DNA of 33,614 bases, taken from contig JANXPZ010000184.1 in the NCBI GenBank assembly GCA_025357055.1, forward strand, positions 1 to 33,614, written 5' to 3'. Position numbers and translations under genes: made by a program. Of this stretch, positions 1 through 7,977 are shown one piece after another. The notes under the pieces are model-generated. The model was not told the origin of the DNA. It did not search any database and worked only from the letters and a program-made list of their open reading frames with translations. Every line of letters begins with the position of its first letter. The first letter of the stretch is position 1. Source of the stretch: Candidatus Eiseniibacteriota bacterium (GTDB taxonomy: Bacteria; Eisenbacteria; RBG-16-71-46).

Positions 1-118
1 GTCGCACGCTCAGGCCCAATGCCTGCGCCCCCTCGCCATTCGTGATCCGTCCCTGCAGTGCGGCTTGAATCAAGCCCAGCCGCCGGCCGTCCCGGTTGCC
101 CATGAGATAGAGGTCCAT
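1..118 (-). CDS. transposase N-terminal fragment (ISNCY-like), cut by window edge
   Basis: Reading leftward from the ATG at 118, an open frame of 39 codons runs off the window. It starts MDLYLMGNRDGRRL and continues with a helix-turn-helix-like segment (ITNGEGAQALGLSVR at residues 25-39). An N-terminal HTH of this form is typical of ISNCY-type and related transposases, where it binds the element ends. Only the N-terminus is visible, so the DDE catalytic domain, intactness and copy number cannot be judged. The assignment rests on the HTH pattern plus the repeated GGGGGGACAT motif directly upstream. It could be another HTH protein. Confidence 0.5.
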   Translation of the reverse strand, partial: MDLYLMGNRDGRRLGLIQAALQGRITNGEGAQALGLSVR

Positions 119-160
119 GGGGGGACATAATCACGGACGCGGTAGGGGGGGACATTTTGA
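119..160. mobile_element. probable insertion-sequence end with duplicated GGGGGGACAT motif
   Basis: Just upstream of the transposase start the motif GGGGGGACATAA (119-130) recurs as GGGGGGGACATTTT (145-158), 26 bp apart. Repeated motifs at a terminus, directly before a transposase start codon, fit the transposase-binding end of an IS. The other end is outside the window, so the exact tip and any target-site duplication cannot be set. The methyltransferase promoter begins about 30 bp further on. Confidence 0.4.
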
Positions 161-190
161 CTGACGCACCACAGGCGCAGACGCCACCGC

Positions 191-220
191 TTGGCTCCGC
201 GCTCCGGGCTCCGCTATGCT
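191..220 (+). promoter_or_regulatory. promoter of the methyltransferase gene (leaderless)
   Basis: TTGGCT (191-196), an 18-bp spacer and TATGCT (215-220) form a sigma70-like promoter. The GTG start at 227 lies only 6 nt past the -10 box and no Shine-Dalgarno is present, which predicts a leaderless mRNA. Confidence 0.45.
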
Positions 221-226
221 GCCGGC

Positions 227-772
227 GTGAGACTCGCCTACCACGTCATGTCCTCGCCGCTCGGGCTGCTCTTCCTGGCGCGCACCGAGCGCGGCCTGCG
301 CTTCCTGGACTTCCTGGAGCGCAAGAGCCTCAAGCGCGCCTTCGCGGCCCACGCCGAGACCGTCCCCGACGCGAAGTGGGAGCCCTCGCTCCTGCAGCTC
401 AAGGCGGTCGTGGACCAGCTCGACAGCTACTTCTGCGGGAACCTGACCCGGTTCGACCTCCCGCTGGACCTCGTCGGGACCGAGTTCCAGGTCAAGGTCT
501 GGCGGGCGTTGTGCAGGATCCCCTACGGCGCGACCTGCGCCTACGGACAGATCGCCCGAGCGCTCGGCCAGCCCGGCGCGGCGCGCGCGGTCGGACTGGC
601 GAACAATCGCAATCCCGTCCCCATCATCGTGCCGTGCCACCGCGTCATCGGCGCGGACGGGAGCCTCACGGGCTACGGCGGGGGCCTCCCCCGCAAGCGC
701 AAGCTGCTGGAGCTCGAAGCCCGCTTCGCGCACCCCGTCGGCCAGGCCGGGAGCCGCTCCAGCACATCCTGA
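227..772 (+). CDS. ogt: methylated-DNA--protein-cysteine S-methyltransferase
   Basis: A suicide DNA-repair protein that transfers the alkyl group from O6-alkylguanine (and O4-alkylthymine) to its own cysteine. The family signature PCHRVIG is present, with the acceptor Cys at residue 137 of the 181-residue protein. The DNA-binding segment before it (TEFQVKVWRALCRIPYG, then YGQIARALG, then the NNRNP loop) is intact. The length matches Ogt/MGMT rather than the longer Ada fusion, and no AraC-type domain is attached. The GTG at 227 (MRLAYHVMSSP) is chosen because a -10 element ends 6 nt upstream; an in-frame ATG at 248 is an alternative. It converges on thiL with a 33-bp gap and stands alone next to an IS end. 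Confidence 0.9.
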   Translation: MRLAYHVMSSPLGLLFLARTERGLRFLDFLERKSLKRAFAAHAETVPDAKWEPSLLQLKAVVDQLDSYFCGNLTRFDLPLDLVGTEFQVKVWRALCRIPYGATCAYGQIARALGQPGAARAVGLANNRNPVPIIVPCHRVIGADGSLTGYGGGLPRKRKLLELEARFAHPVGQAGSRSSTS

Positions 773-805
773 GCCGGCGCGACCCGGCAGGCCGCCGTCG
801 AACGG

Positions 806-1855
806 TCAGCCGGTGTGCCCGAAGTGGTCGTGCCCCGCACCACCGAGTGGCCGCTCGGCGCCATCCCCGGCGCGCAACGCGAGCCGGCCGGGCGCCGCGG
901 TGAAGCGCCCCACGAACGTCAGCGGAAGGCCCGCAGCCGCGGCCACTCGCTCGCAGCCGGCACGACCGGCCGGGTCCACGGCGAGCAGCAGCTCGTAGTC
1001 GTCGCTCGGCCCGAAGCGCAGCACCGCGGGCGCCACCCCGAGGGCCTCCGCGGCGCCGGTCAGCAGCGCGTCTTCCGGCCAGGCGCTCTCGTCCACCTCG
1101 GCGCCCACGCCGCTCGACTCGCACAGGTGGAGGAGGTCGCCGGCGAAGCCATCCGACACGTCGATCGCCGCCGTCACCGCCCCGGTCTCGCGCAGCGCGC
1201 GGGCCAGCGTCACGCGCGCCAGCGGCGCGAGCCACGCCTCCAGCAGCGGCGCCCACCGCGGCGCGCGCGCCCCTTCGCCCAGCGCCCGGACGAGCCGGAG
1301 GCCGGCGCCCGCGCGGCCCGGGCGACCGCTCACCGCGATCAGGTCGCCGGGACGCGCCCCGCGGCGCGTCCACTCGCGCCCGCGCCCGCACTCACCCAGC
1401 AGCGTCAGCGAGAACCACTCGGCGCCCGCCACCGCGGTCAGGTTCCCCCCCACCAGCACCGCACCCGCGGCTTCCAGGGCCCCGGACAGCCCGGACTGGA
1501 ACGCGACCAGGTCGGCGACCTCGCTCTCCCGGCGCGCCCCGACCGAGAGCAGGGCCCAGCGCGGGACCGCGGCCATGGCGGCCAGGTCGCTCAGGTTGGC
1601 CTGCGCGAGTCGCGCCCCGGCCACGCGGGGAGGACACCATTCGCGCAGGAAGTGTCCGCCCTCGACGAAGGCGTCGGTGGTCGCGACCAGGTCCGAGCCG
1701 GGCGCAGGGCGGAGCACCGCGGCATCGTCGCCGCTGCCGACCACGACGCCCGCGCGCGGGTCGGCGGCACAGGACGGCGCGCGCCCCGCGACGCCGCGCG
1801 CGGCGGCCAGGCGGCGGATGACCTCGAACTCCCCCAGCTCACCCAGCGTGGACAT
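806..1855 (-). CDS. thiL: thiamine-monophosphate kinase
   Basis: ThiL phosphorylates thiamine monophosphate to thiamine pyrophosphate with ATP, the last step of cofactor synthesis. The 349-residue product has the family's ordered motifs: GSGDDAAVL for Mg-ATP binding near residue 40, [11 protein letters not shown], then [12 protein letters not shown], the glycine-rich [14 protein letters not shown] in the second half and [11 protein letters not shown] near the C-terminus. Start [13 protein letters not shown] at 1855 gives normal family length. It overlaps the 3' end of the upstream MFS gene by 17 nt in another frame, so the two are probably translationally coupled. An MFS partner is unusual for thiL, and no other thiamine gene is in view. 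Confidence 0.93.
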   Translation of the reverse strand: MSTLGELGEFEVIRRLAAARGVAGRAPSCAADPRAGVVVGSGDDAAVLRPAPGSDLVATTDAFVEGGHFLREWCPPRVAGARLAQANLSDLAAMAAVPRWALLSVGARRESEVADLVAFQSGLSGALEAAGAVLVGGNLTAVAGAEWFSLTLLGECGRGREWTRRGARPGDLIAVSGRPGRAGAGLRLVRALGEGARAPRWAPLLEAWLAPLARVTLARALRETGAVTAAIDVSDGFAGDLLHLCESSGVGAEVDESAWPEDALLTGAAEALGVAPAVLRFGPSDDYELLLAVDPAGRAGCERVAAAAGLPLTFVGRFTAAPGRLALRAGDGAERPLGGAGHDHFGHTG

Positions 1856-3161
1856 GGCGGTCACTGTACTCGCGGCGCGACGGCAGGAGAACCGCGAAGA
1901 GGAGCCCGGCCAGGAGCGCGATCGCCGCGTCCACCGCGAACATCGAGCGCGGGCCGAGGCGGTCCCAGAGCGCGCCGGCGATGATGCTCGCCGGCAGCAG
2001 CGCCACGCCCACCACCGCGTAGTAGAGCCCGTACGCGGTGCCGCGGCGCGCCGGTTCGACCAGGTCGCCGAGCATGCTGCGCTGGGAGGCCTCGAGCATC
2101 GCGCTGTGCAGGCCGAGGACGACGAAGCCCCCGATGACGAAGGCGGCCCCGGCGCGCCAGGCGAGCAGCGCGTAGAGCGCGGCGAAGAGCAGGTAGGCGC
2201 CGAGCAGGATGGAGCGCCGCCCGATCCGGTCGGAGAGCTCCCCCACCGGCCAGGAGAGCAGCGCGTAGACCAGGTTGTAGAGCAGGTAGACCAGCGCGAC
2301 CTGCGCGCTCGTGAAGCCCGCGCCGTGCGACCGGTCGGCGGCGAGCAGCAGCAGGAAGGCGGTGCTCGAGTTGGCGAGCGAGAAGAGCCCGGCCACGAGC
2401 AGGAAGCGGTGGAACGGACCGCCCATGGCCCGGGCCTCGGCGAAGAGCGGCGCCGTGAGGCGCGCGGCCTCGTGGCGCTTCGCCCGCACGAACACCGCGA
2501 GCACCACCAGCGAGAGCGCGGCCGGCACCACCGACAGCAGGAAGATGCGGCGGAACCCACCGGGGAAGGCGCGCAGCATGGCGAAGGCGACCAGCGGCCC
2601 GATGGCCGCGCCCAGCGTGTCGAGCCCGCGATGGAAGCCGAAGGCGCGCCCCAGGAAGCGCGGCTCCACCGAGTCGGCGATGAGCGCGTCGCGCGGCGGA
2701 TTGCGCAGCCCCTTGCCGACGCGATCGCCGAAGCGCAGCGCCAGCACCGTGGGCCAGGAGAGGGCCACCGCCAGCGCGGCCTTGGCCACGGCCGAGATGC
2801 CGTAGCCGAAGAAGAGGAACGGCTTGCGACGCCCGCTGCGGTCCGAGAGCCAGCCCGAGCCGAGCCGCATGAGCGCGGCCGTGCTCTCGGCCACGCCCTC
2901 GATGACGCCGACGCTCGCCATCGAGGCCCCGAGCACGCCGACCACGAAGAGCGGCAGCACCGGGACGATCATCTCGGTCGAGACGTCGGTGAGCAGCGAG
3001 ACGAAGCCCAGCGCGACGACGTTGCGCGGCAGGCCCGGGACCCCGCGCGGCGCGGGCGGCGCGCCGGACCCGGGCTCCGGAGACCGGGCGGGCGCTCCCG
3101 GAAGGGCCGCCGCTCCGCTGACCGGGGCCCCTGCGGGCGCCGTGGGACGAGGTGGATCCAT
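1839..3161 (-). CDS. MFS transporter (drug/metabolite exporter type)
   Basis: A 440-residue inner-membrane protein with about twelve hydrophobic segments. After a Pro/Ala-rich cytoplasmic N-terminus of roughly 50 residues come [19 protein letters not shown], an MFS motif-A-like loop ([12 protein letters not shown]) between TM2 and TM3, and a second copy in the C-terminal half ([11 protein letters not shown]). The pattern resembles the MJ1317-like branch of MFS exporters; substrate is unknown. The start MDPPRP at 3161 is preferred; an in-frame extension to 3227 adds an unlikely His/Arg-rich leader. It precedes and overlaps thiL. Export or uptake of a thiamine-related compound is only a context guess. 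Confidence 0.82.
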   Translation of the reverse strand: MDPPRPTAPAGAPVSGAAALPGAPARSPEPGSGAPPAPRGVPGLPRNVVALGFVSLLTDVSTEMIVPVLPLFVVGVLGASMASVGVIEGVAESTAALMRLGSGWLSDRSGRRKPFLFFGYGISAVAKAALAVALSWPTVLALRFGDRVGKGLRNPPRDALIADSVEPRFLGRAFGFHRGLDTLGAAIGPLVAFAMLRAFPGGFRRIFLLSVVPAALSLVVLAVFVRAKRHEAARLTAPLFAEARAMGGPFHRFLLVAGLFSLANSSTAFLLLLAADRSHGAGFTSAQVALVYLLYNLVYALLSWPVGELSDRIGRRSILLGAYLLFAALYALLAWRAGAAFVIGGFVVLGLHSAMLEASQRSMLGDLVEPARRGTAYGLYYAVVGVALLPASIIAGALWDRLGPRSMFAVDAAIALLAGLLFAVLLPSRREYSDRHVHAG

Positions 3162-3230
3162 GTGCGCAACGCTATCACAGGACGTGAAACGACCGCGCCG
3201 GACGTGGCCGTGGCCCATTCCGGCCACACT

Positions 3231-3261
3231 CGGCTGGCGCTTCGTGGACCGGCCCGTCTAG
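3231..3261 (+). repeat. dispersed TTCATGAA-type repeat, copy E (diverged)
   Basis: 31-bp element matching the copies at 13720-13750 and 13994-14024 at about 25 of 31 positions: identical CGGCTGGCGCTTC start and CTAG end. It lies upstream of the barrel gene at 3312 in the same orientation, and TAGGAT at 3259-3264 could serve as a -10 box. Confidence 0.6.
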
Positions 3262-3311
3262 GATTCGGCCTTCCTCCTGCAGACCTGCCCCACTCCCATC
3301 GGAGGCCGCCG

Positions 3312-4784
3312 ATGAAATGGTTCCTGTTGCTAGCCTGCTGCCTGGCCTTCGCGCTGCCCGCGCGGGCCACCACCGATCCTTTCGCCGGGTTCCGCATCCC
3401 CGACCACGCCTGGCGCAGCGGAACCGCCGGCTTCGCCTTCTCCGCCGACCGACGGGACCGGAGCGAGGCTGGACGGTTCGAACGCAACGGCTCGCAGAAT
3501 TCCATCCTGAACGGCGGCTTGCGGGCGGGGTGGGACTCCGACGCGCTCCAGTACGGCTTCGGCCTGAGCGCCTCCGGGCAGTTGCTGAAGAGCGACTCGC
3601 GCACCGCCATCGACATGCCTCCGTACACGCTGCGCGACGACCGCGCCGAACGCAGCGCCATCGAGGCCTGGAGCCTCGGCGGGAACCTGCGCGCCTACCC
3701 CTGGAGAGCGCCGGTGGGACTTGGCTTCTCCGGTTCCGTGCAGGGCGCGTACGTCCAGAACCGATCGCGGGCCGGTTACCGCACGATCGTGGACTACGCG
3801 GAACCCACGCGCAGCGAGTCCGACCACACCTCGAGCAGCCACACCTATGAGACCGTGGCGGTCGCGGACCTCTCCGCGGGGATGGGCCGCGTGCGGGACG
3901 CGTCGGTCGTCTACGACGTGCACCTGCTGGAGGAGCGCCTGATCGAGACGGGCGCCCTCGAGCGGGCGCTGTCCCCCGGGGCGCGGGCGAAGCTCGCCGC
4001 GCTCTACTACATGGCCCCCCTCTTCTCCGCCGCGCACGAGCGTCCCGCCCGTTTCGTCTGGCGGGAGATCGAGCGCGTCCTGCGCGAGGACGGGGCGCTC
4101 GGCAAGGGCGGCCTGGACCCCTACAGCCTGATGAGGGCGCTGGAGCCCATCGCGCCGGCCGGCAGGCCGATGCGACAGCGCGGCTGGTTCGTCGGGATCG
4201 TCGGCCAGTTCACGACGCAGAATCTCATCACCCGCCGGGAGGAGACGGTGGACGACCGCGCGTACGTCTCGGACTCGCTGGTCTCCGAATCGCATGGCGT
4301 CAGGCGCCGCCGCATGATCGCCTTCTACGACGGGGCTGCGCTGGGGGGCGAGGCGGAGGTCCACCTTCCCGTCGGCTGGCGCTGGCAGTTGGACGCGACC
4401 ACCCAGGCGACGTGCCCGGCGCGTCCGGGCGAGCGCGGACTGGACGTCTCCAATCGCGCTTCGGTCTCCTGGCTCGTGGCCGATCGCTGGTCGGCCTCTG
4501 CGGACCTCACGCAGTTCCGGCGCTACTTCCAGCCTCCCGGCACCGGGGTGGCCCTGACGACCGATGCCTGGCAGACTCGGGCCGGGGCCGGCATCGCCTA
4601 CTACCTCGAAGACCGCACAACCCTCTCCCTGGCAGTGTCCCAGGCGCAGACGCGGTCCCAGCGTGTCGACGCCTCCGGGCGGTCTTTCAGCCGGGACAGC
4701 TACTTCAGCCTCGGCATCTCCTACCGGTTCCTCGGGAGACTCGATGCCCCGGACCTGATCGAGCCGCTGCGACTGCTACGGTGA
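3312..4784 (+). CDS. secreted, probable outer-membrane beta-barrel protein of unknown function
   Basis: A 490-residue protein with a clear Sec signal (MKWFLLLACCLAFALPARA, cleavage about residue 19). The mature part has many alternating polar/aromatic stretches typical of barrel strands (for example ALQYGFGLSASGQLL, GLGFSGSVQGAYVQ, TTLSLAVSQAQT) and ends FSLGISYRFLGRLDAP before a short tail. Residues about 200-290 are instead helical and charged (LLEERLIETGALERALS, ARFVWREIERVLRE), perhaps a plug or periplasmic domain. The ATG at 3312 has a GGAGG about 6 nt upstream. No enzyme motif is visible and no family is recognised. Expression is likely from the repeat-associated promoter at 3231-3264. 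Confidence 0.72.
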   Translation: MKWFLLLACCLAFALPARATTDPFAGFRIPDHAWRSGTAGFAFSADRRDRSEAGRFERNGSQNSILNGGLRAGWDSDALQYGFGLSASGQLLKSDSRTAIDMPPYTLRDDRAERSAIEAWSLGGNLRAYPWRAPVGLGFSGSVQGAYVQNRSRAGYRTIVDYAEPTRSESDHTSSSHTYETVAVADLSAGMGRVRDASVVYDVHLLEERLIETGALERALSPGARAKLAALYYMAPLFSAAHERPARFVWREIERVLREDGALGKGGLDPYSLMRALEPIAPAGRPMRQRGWFVGIVGQFTTQNLITRREETVDDRAYVSDSLVSESHGVRRRRMIAFYDGAALGGEAEVHLPVGWRWQLDATTQATCPARPGERGLDVSNRASVSWLVADRWSASADLTQFRRYFQPPGTGVALTTDAWQTRAGAGIAYYLEDRTTLSLAVSQAQTRSQRVDASGRSFSRDSYFSLGISYRFLGRLDAPDLIEPLRLLR

Positions 4785-4825
4785 GCGGGGGCCGGACGGC
4801 CGGATTCGTCAGCCCCTTCCCCGCT
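4784..4825 (+). terminator. possible terminator hairpin after the barrel gene
   Basis: AGCGGGG (4784-4790) pairs with CCCCGCT (4819-4825), with extra GC pairing in the loop, starting at the stop codon. There is no U-run, so function is uncertain. Confidence 0.3.
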
Positions 4826-5014
4826 GATGAAGTGGACCACGGGCGGATCGGGCGGAACCGACTGGGAAGATGGACGTTCTCGCGTGGGATGAATCATTGA
4901 GAGCGACAACGGTCCCTCATGTCTGATGGATTGCTGGACTCACGAAGAGGTCGGTCATTCATCACCAGTACGATATAGAGACCTCGTTAGCGCTCAACTA
5001 AGACCCGGCGTTCT

Positions 5015-5052
5015 TTCCATATCTGGAATCAATCCCATGATTGGTCTAGACT
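5015..5052 (+). promoter_or_regulatory. promoter with two adjacent palindromic operators before the XRE gene
   Basis: Two perfect 14-bp inverted repeats lie side by side: TTCCA-tatc-TGGAA (5015-5028) and CAATC-ccat-GATTG (5030-5043), each with 5-bp arms and a 4-bp centre. They overlap a promoter made of TGGAAT (5024-5029), a 17-bp spacer and TAGACT (5047-5052). The ATG at 5060 follows 7 nt after the -10 box. The position over -35 and spacer suits repression, most simply autoregulation by the downstream XRE protein (inference). Confidence 0.5.
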
Positions 5053-5059
5053 GCCGCGC

Positions 5060-6028
5060 ATGAACCCGCCCGATCCACCCCGCCGCGGCCGCCCAGCCAA
5101 GCCGACCGGGCATCCCGTCGGGGGCCACATGAGGCAGCGCCGCGAGGCGCTCGGGCTCACGGTGCGCGACGTGGCGCTCCGGGTCGGGCTCAGGGAGAGC
5201 TCGGCGTCCTACCTCTCGCAGATCGAGAGCGGGGCGAAGACCCCGCACTCCGCGCTGGCGCTGCGCCTGGCCGATGCGCTGCTCGACGATCAGCGCATCT
5301 ACCTGGCCTGGGCGGCGACCGGCGCCCGCTCGAACCCCGTCGAGACGGCTCGCGCCGTCCAGTTCCTCGCCGAGCGGCTGGGGCACCCGAGTTACGCGGG
5401 GCTGGTCGCGCAGGGCGGGGCCGCGCCGTGGCCGGCGCGGCGCGAGCCGGTGCCGGTCGATGCGACGCCCGCAGCCGCCGGCCCGGAGCCGGACGACCTC
5501 GTGCAGGCCTGGCTGCTCCCCGGCGCGAGCGAGTACCACCGCGACGCGCTCGCGCGCGAGCTTCCCGGGATCCCGCCGGCACCGCCCGCCACCGAGGTTC
5601 CACAGGCGCGGATCCTGGTGCCCGAGATCGAAGAGGGCGCCGACCCGGGCGACGGCGCGCGGCCGAGCCCGGACGTTCGCCTGCTGCATCGCATCGCCGC
5701 CGACTCGCTCGCCAGCATCGAGCCGCCCGTGCGGCCCTTCGCGTTCCGCCTCTCGAGCGCAGGCGCGCGGCGCGTGAACGACGTGCTCGCGGCCGGCGAC
5801 CTGGCCATCGTCAGCCGGAAGTACTGGCCGCTGGAGCGCTTCGCCCCGTACGCGGTGCGGCTCTCGGGGCACCTGATCCTGAGCCGCGCCCTCTGGAGCG
5901 GGCGGCAGTTGCTCCTGCTCCCGGGCCGCGACGAGAGCGACTTCATCGTGCTGGATGCGCCCGACCGCACGGCGCTGGAACGCCTGATCGCCGGCAAGGT
6001 CGTGGCCCGGATCCGCGGCGGGGAGTAG
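5060..6028 (+). CDS. XRE-family regulator with a degenerate S24/LexA-like C-terminal domain
   Basis: A 322-residue predicted DNA-binding protein. Residues 22-80 form an XRE helix-turn-helix (MRQRREALGLTVRDVALRVG, then SYLSQIESGAKTP). A Pro/Ala-rich linker spans about 120-205. Residues 225-320 resemble the peptidase S24 fold of LexA/CI-type repressors (PFAFRLSS, AAGDLAIVSR, YAVRLSGHLILSR, and a closing GKVVARIRGG). The Ser-Lys dyad needed for self-cleavage is not discernible: no GDSM-like serine stands before the GD turn, and the usual lysine position after the VRLSG strand is S275. It is probably a non-cleaving ligand-responsive or constitutive regulator (inference). ATG 5060 has no Shine-Dalgarno and looks leaderless. 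The next gene starts 11 nt after its stop. Confidence 0.78.
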   Translation: MNPPDPPRRGRPAKPTGHPVGGHMRQRREALGLTVRDVALRVGLRESSASYLSQIESGAKTPHSALALRLADALLDDQRIYLAWAATGARSNPVETARAVQFLAERLGHPSYAGLVAQGGAAPWPARREPVPVDATPAAAGPEPDDLVQAWLLPGASEYHRDALARELPGIPPAPPATEVPQARILVPEIEEGADPGDGARPSPDVRLLHRIAADSLASIEPPVRPFAFRLSSAGARRVNDVLAAGDLAIVSRKYWPLERFAPYAVRLSGHLILSRALWSGRQLLLLPGRDESDFIVLDAPDRTALERLIAGKVVARIRGGE

Positions 6029-6039
6029 CGCCCACCGCC

Positions 6040-6387
6040 ATGCCGCTCGCTCCCGCCCTCGAGCGCCTCGCCCGCGACTGCGACGTCACGCCCTACAAGT
6101 CCTCGGGGCCCGGCGGGCAGAAGAAGAACAAGGCCGAGTCCAGCGTGCGCGTCCGTCACCTGCCGAGCGGCATCGTGCGCATCGCCACCGAGAGCCGCTC
6201 GCAGGCGCGCAACCGCGAAACGGCGCTCGCGCGCGTGCTCGAGGAGCTGAAGCGCCGCGCCCGCAAGCCGAAGCCCCGACGCCCGACCCGGCCGACGCGC
6301 TCCGCGGTCGAGCAGCGCCTCGCCGGCAAACGGCTCGAGGCCGAGAAGAAGCGCGGGCGGGGGAGGAGCGCCGCCGCGGAGGAGTGA
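6040..6387 (+). CDS. peptide chain release factor-like protein with GGQ domain (ArfB/RF-1 domain type)
   Basis: A 115-residue protein containing the RF-1 catalytic core: SSGPGGQKKNK, with GGQ at residues 25-27, then SVRVRHLPSGI and ATESRSQARNRETAL. GGQ hydrolyses peptidyl-tRNA in the ribosomal peptidyl transferase centre. The codon-recognition domain of RF1/RF2 is missing, and the C-terminus is strongly basic (KPKPRRPTRPTR, then KRLEAEKKRGRGR), as in ArfB/YaeJ, where such a tail enters the empty mRNA channel. A rescue role for stalled ribosomes is therefore likely, although other short RF-like paralogues exist. It follows the XRE gene by 11 nt and converges with phoU, leaving 17 bp between stops. 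Confidence 0.83.
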   Translation: MPLAPALERLARDCDVTPYKSSGPGGQKKNKAESSVRVRHLPSGIVRIATESRSQARNRETALARVLEELKRRARKPKPRRPTRPTRSAVEQRLAGKRLEAEKKRGRGRSAAAEE

Positions 6388-6404
6388 GGCCCGCTGCGCC
6401 CGGG

Positions 6405-7094
6405 TCAGGCCCGGCCGAACTCGTCGTCGGGCTCGCGTTCCTCCGCGTGGTGCTTGATCACGCGCGCCTCGGCGATGAACACGACCTCCTCGGCGATGTT
6501 CGTCGCCAGGTCCGCCACGCGCTCGAGGTTGCGCGCGACCAGGATCAGTTCCATCGCCCGTGTGACGGCCCGCGGGTCCTCGACCATGTATCCCACCAGG
6601 TCGTTGAAGACCTGGCGATTCAGCGCATCCACCTCGTCGTCCCGCGCGCACAGCCGCCGCGCAGCCTCGGCGTCCTGGCGCACGAACGCGTCCAGGGAGT
6701 CGTGCAGCATCCCTCCGGCCAGCTCGGCCATCCGCGGGATGTCGACCAGCGGCTTGAGCAGGGGCTGGCCCGAGAGCCGCGCGGTGCCCTGCGCGATGTT
6801 CACCGCGTGATCGCCGACCCGCTCGAGATCGTTCACGATCTTGAGCGCCGCGGTGATGAAGCGCAGGTCCCGCGCCATCGGCTGCTGCAGCGCGAGCAGC
6901 CGGACGCAGCGGTCATCCACGTCGATCTCCATCCGGTCGATGACCTTGTCGGCGTCGAGGACCTCCTGCGCCAGCACCGGATCCAGGCGGCGCAGCGACT
7001 CGACGGCCTTCCGCACGACGGCCTCGGCGCGCCCGCCCATCAGGAGCAGTTCCTCCTTCAGGGCCGCCAGCTCCTTCTCGAAGTGTCGTTCCAC
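6405..7094 (-). CDS. phoU: phosphate-specific transport system accessory protein PhoU
   Basis: A 229-residue all-helical cytoplasmic protein that links the Pst transporter to PhoR and keeps the Pho regulon off when phosphate is ample. Both halves of the tandem three-helix PhoU repeat are present, each with its metal-binding signature: DLERVGDHAVNIA at residues 89-101 and NLERVADLATNIAEE at 189-203. The start is a GTG at 7094 preceded by GGAGAAG. It is the last gene of the phoBR-pst block, 37 bp after pstB, the usual position. Confidence 0.95.
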   Translation of the reverse strand: MERHFEKELAALKEELLLMGGRAEAVVRKAVESLRRLDPVLAQEVLDADKVIDRMEIDVDDRCVRLLALQQPMARDLRFITAALKIVNDLERVGDHAVNIAQGTARLSGQPLLKPLVDIPRMAELAGGMLHDSLDAFVRQDAEAARRLCARDDEVDALNRQVFNDLVGYMVEDPRAVTRAMELILVARNLERVADLATNIAEEVVFIAEARVIKHHAEEREPDDEFGRA

Positions 7095-7131
7095 GCGTCT
7101 TCTCCGATCCCGATGTGTTCGCGGCGCCGGA

Positions 7132-7968
7132 CTAGCCGAAGCGGCCCGTGATGTAGTCCTCGGTGAGCTTCTGTCTCGGACGGGTGAACAGGCTGCGGGT
7201 CTCGCCGACCTCGACCAGCTCGCCCACCATCATGAAGGCGGTGGTGTCCGAGATGCGCGCGGCCTGCTGCATGTTGTGGGTCACCACCACGATGGTATAG
7301 CGGGACTTGAGCTCCAGCACCAGCTCCTCGACGCGGGCCGTCGCGGTCGGATCGAGCGCGGAGGCCGGCTCGTCCATGAGCACCACCTCGGGCTCCACCG
7401 CCAGCGCACGGGCGATGCAGAGCCGCTGCTGCTGCCCGCCCGAGAGGGCGAGCGCCGACCTGCCCAGGCGGTCGCGGACCTCCTCCCAGAGCGCGGCGCG
7501 GCGCAGGCTGGTCTCGACGCGGGCCTCCAGCTCGGCGCGCCGGTTCACCCCCAGCAGCCGCAGCCCGTACGCCACGTTCTCGAAGATGGACTTCGGGAAC
7601 GGGTTGGCCCGCTGGAACACCATCCCGACGTGACGCCTCAACTCCACCACGTCGGTGCCCGGCGCGTAGACGTCCAGGCCGGAGAGCTCGACCCGGCCAC
7701 GCACGCGCACGCCCGGGATGAGGTCGTTCATGCGGTTGAACGAGCGCAGGAGCGTGCTCTTGCCGCAGCCGGAGGGCCCGATGATGGCGGTGACGCTGTT
7801 CGCCGGCACCTCGAGGCTCACGGACTTCAGGGCGTGGTGCGCGCCGTAGAACAGGTCGAAGTCGTGCGTGCGGATCCTGATCTCCGGCTTCAAGACCGCC
7901 TCCGGCGGCTGCCGGTCCCGGGCCTGCGCGTCGTCCGCCCGCCTCGCGAGTGTCTCATGAGCCTGCAC
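7132..7968 (-). CDS. pstB: phosphate ABC transporter ATP-binding protein PstB
   Basis: The ATPase that powers phosphate import through PstCA. The 278-residue product has Walker [10 protein letters not shown] (64-72), Q-loop region at 119 followed by [15 protein letters not shown] (typical of PstB), ABC signature LSGGQQQR (175-182), Walker B VVLMDEP (195-201) with ASALDP, and the switch histidine in [12 protein letters not shown]. An unusual N-terminal extension of about 28 Arg/Ala-rich residues precedes the core ([12 protein letters not shown]). The start is GTG at 7968; its Shine-Dalgarno (GAGGGA) overlaps the pstA stop codon, so the two are coupled. Confidence 0.96.
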   Translation of the reverse strand: MQAHETLARRADDAQARDRQPPEAVLKPEIRIRTHDFDLFYGAHHALKSVSLEVPANSVTAIIGPSGCGKSTLLRSFNRMNDLIPGVRVRGRVELSGLDVYAPGTDVVELRRHVGMVFQRANPFPKSIFENVAYGLRLLGVNRRAELEARVETSLRRAALWEEVRDRLGRSALALSGGQQQRLCIARALAVEPEVVLMDEPASALDPTATARVEELVLELKSRYTIVVVTHNMQQAARISDTTAFMMVGELVEVGETRSLFTRPRQKLTEDYITGRFG

Positions 7969-7977
7969 GTCGGTCCC

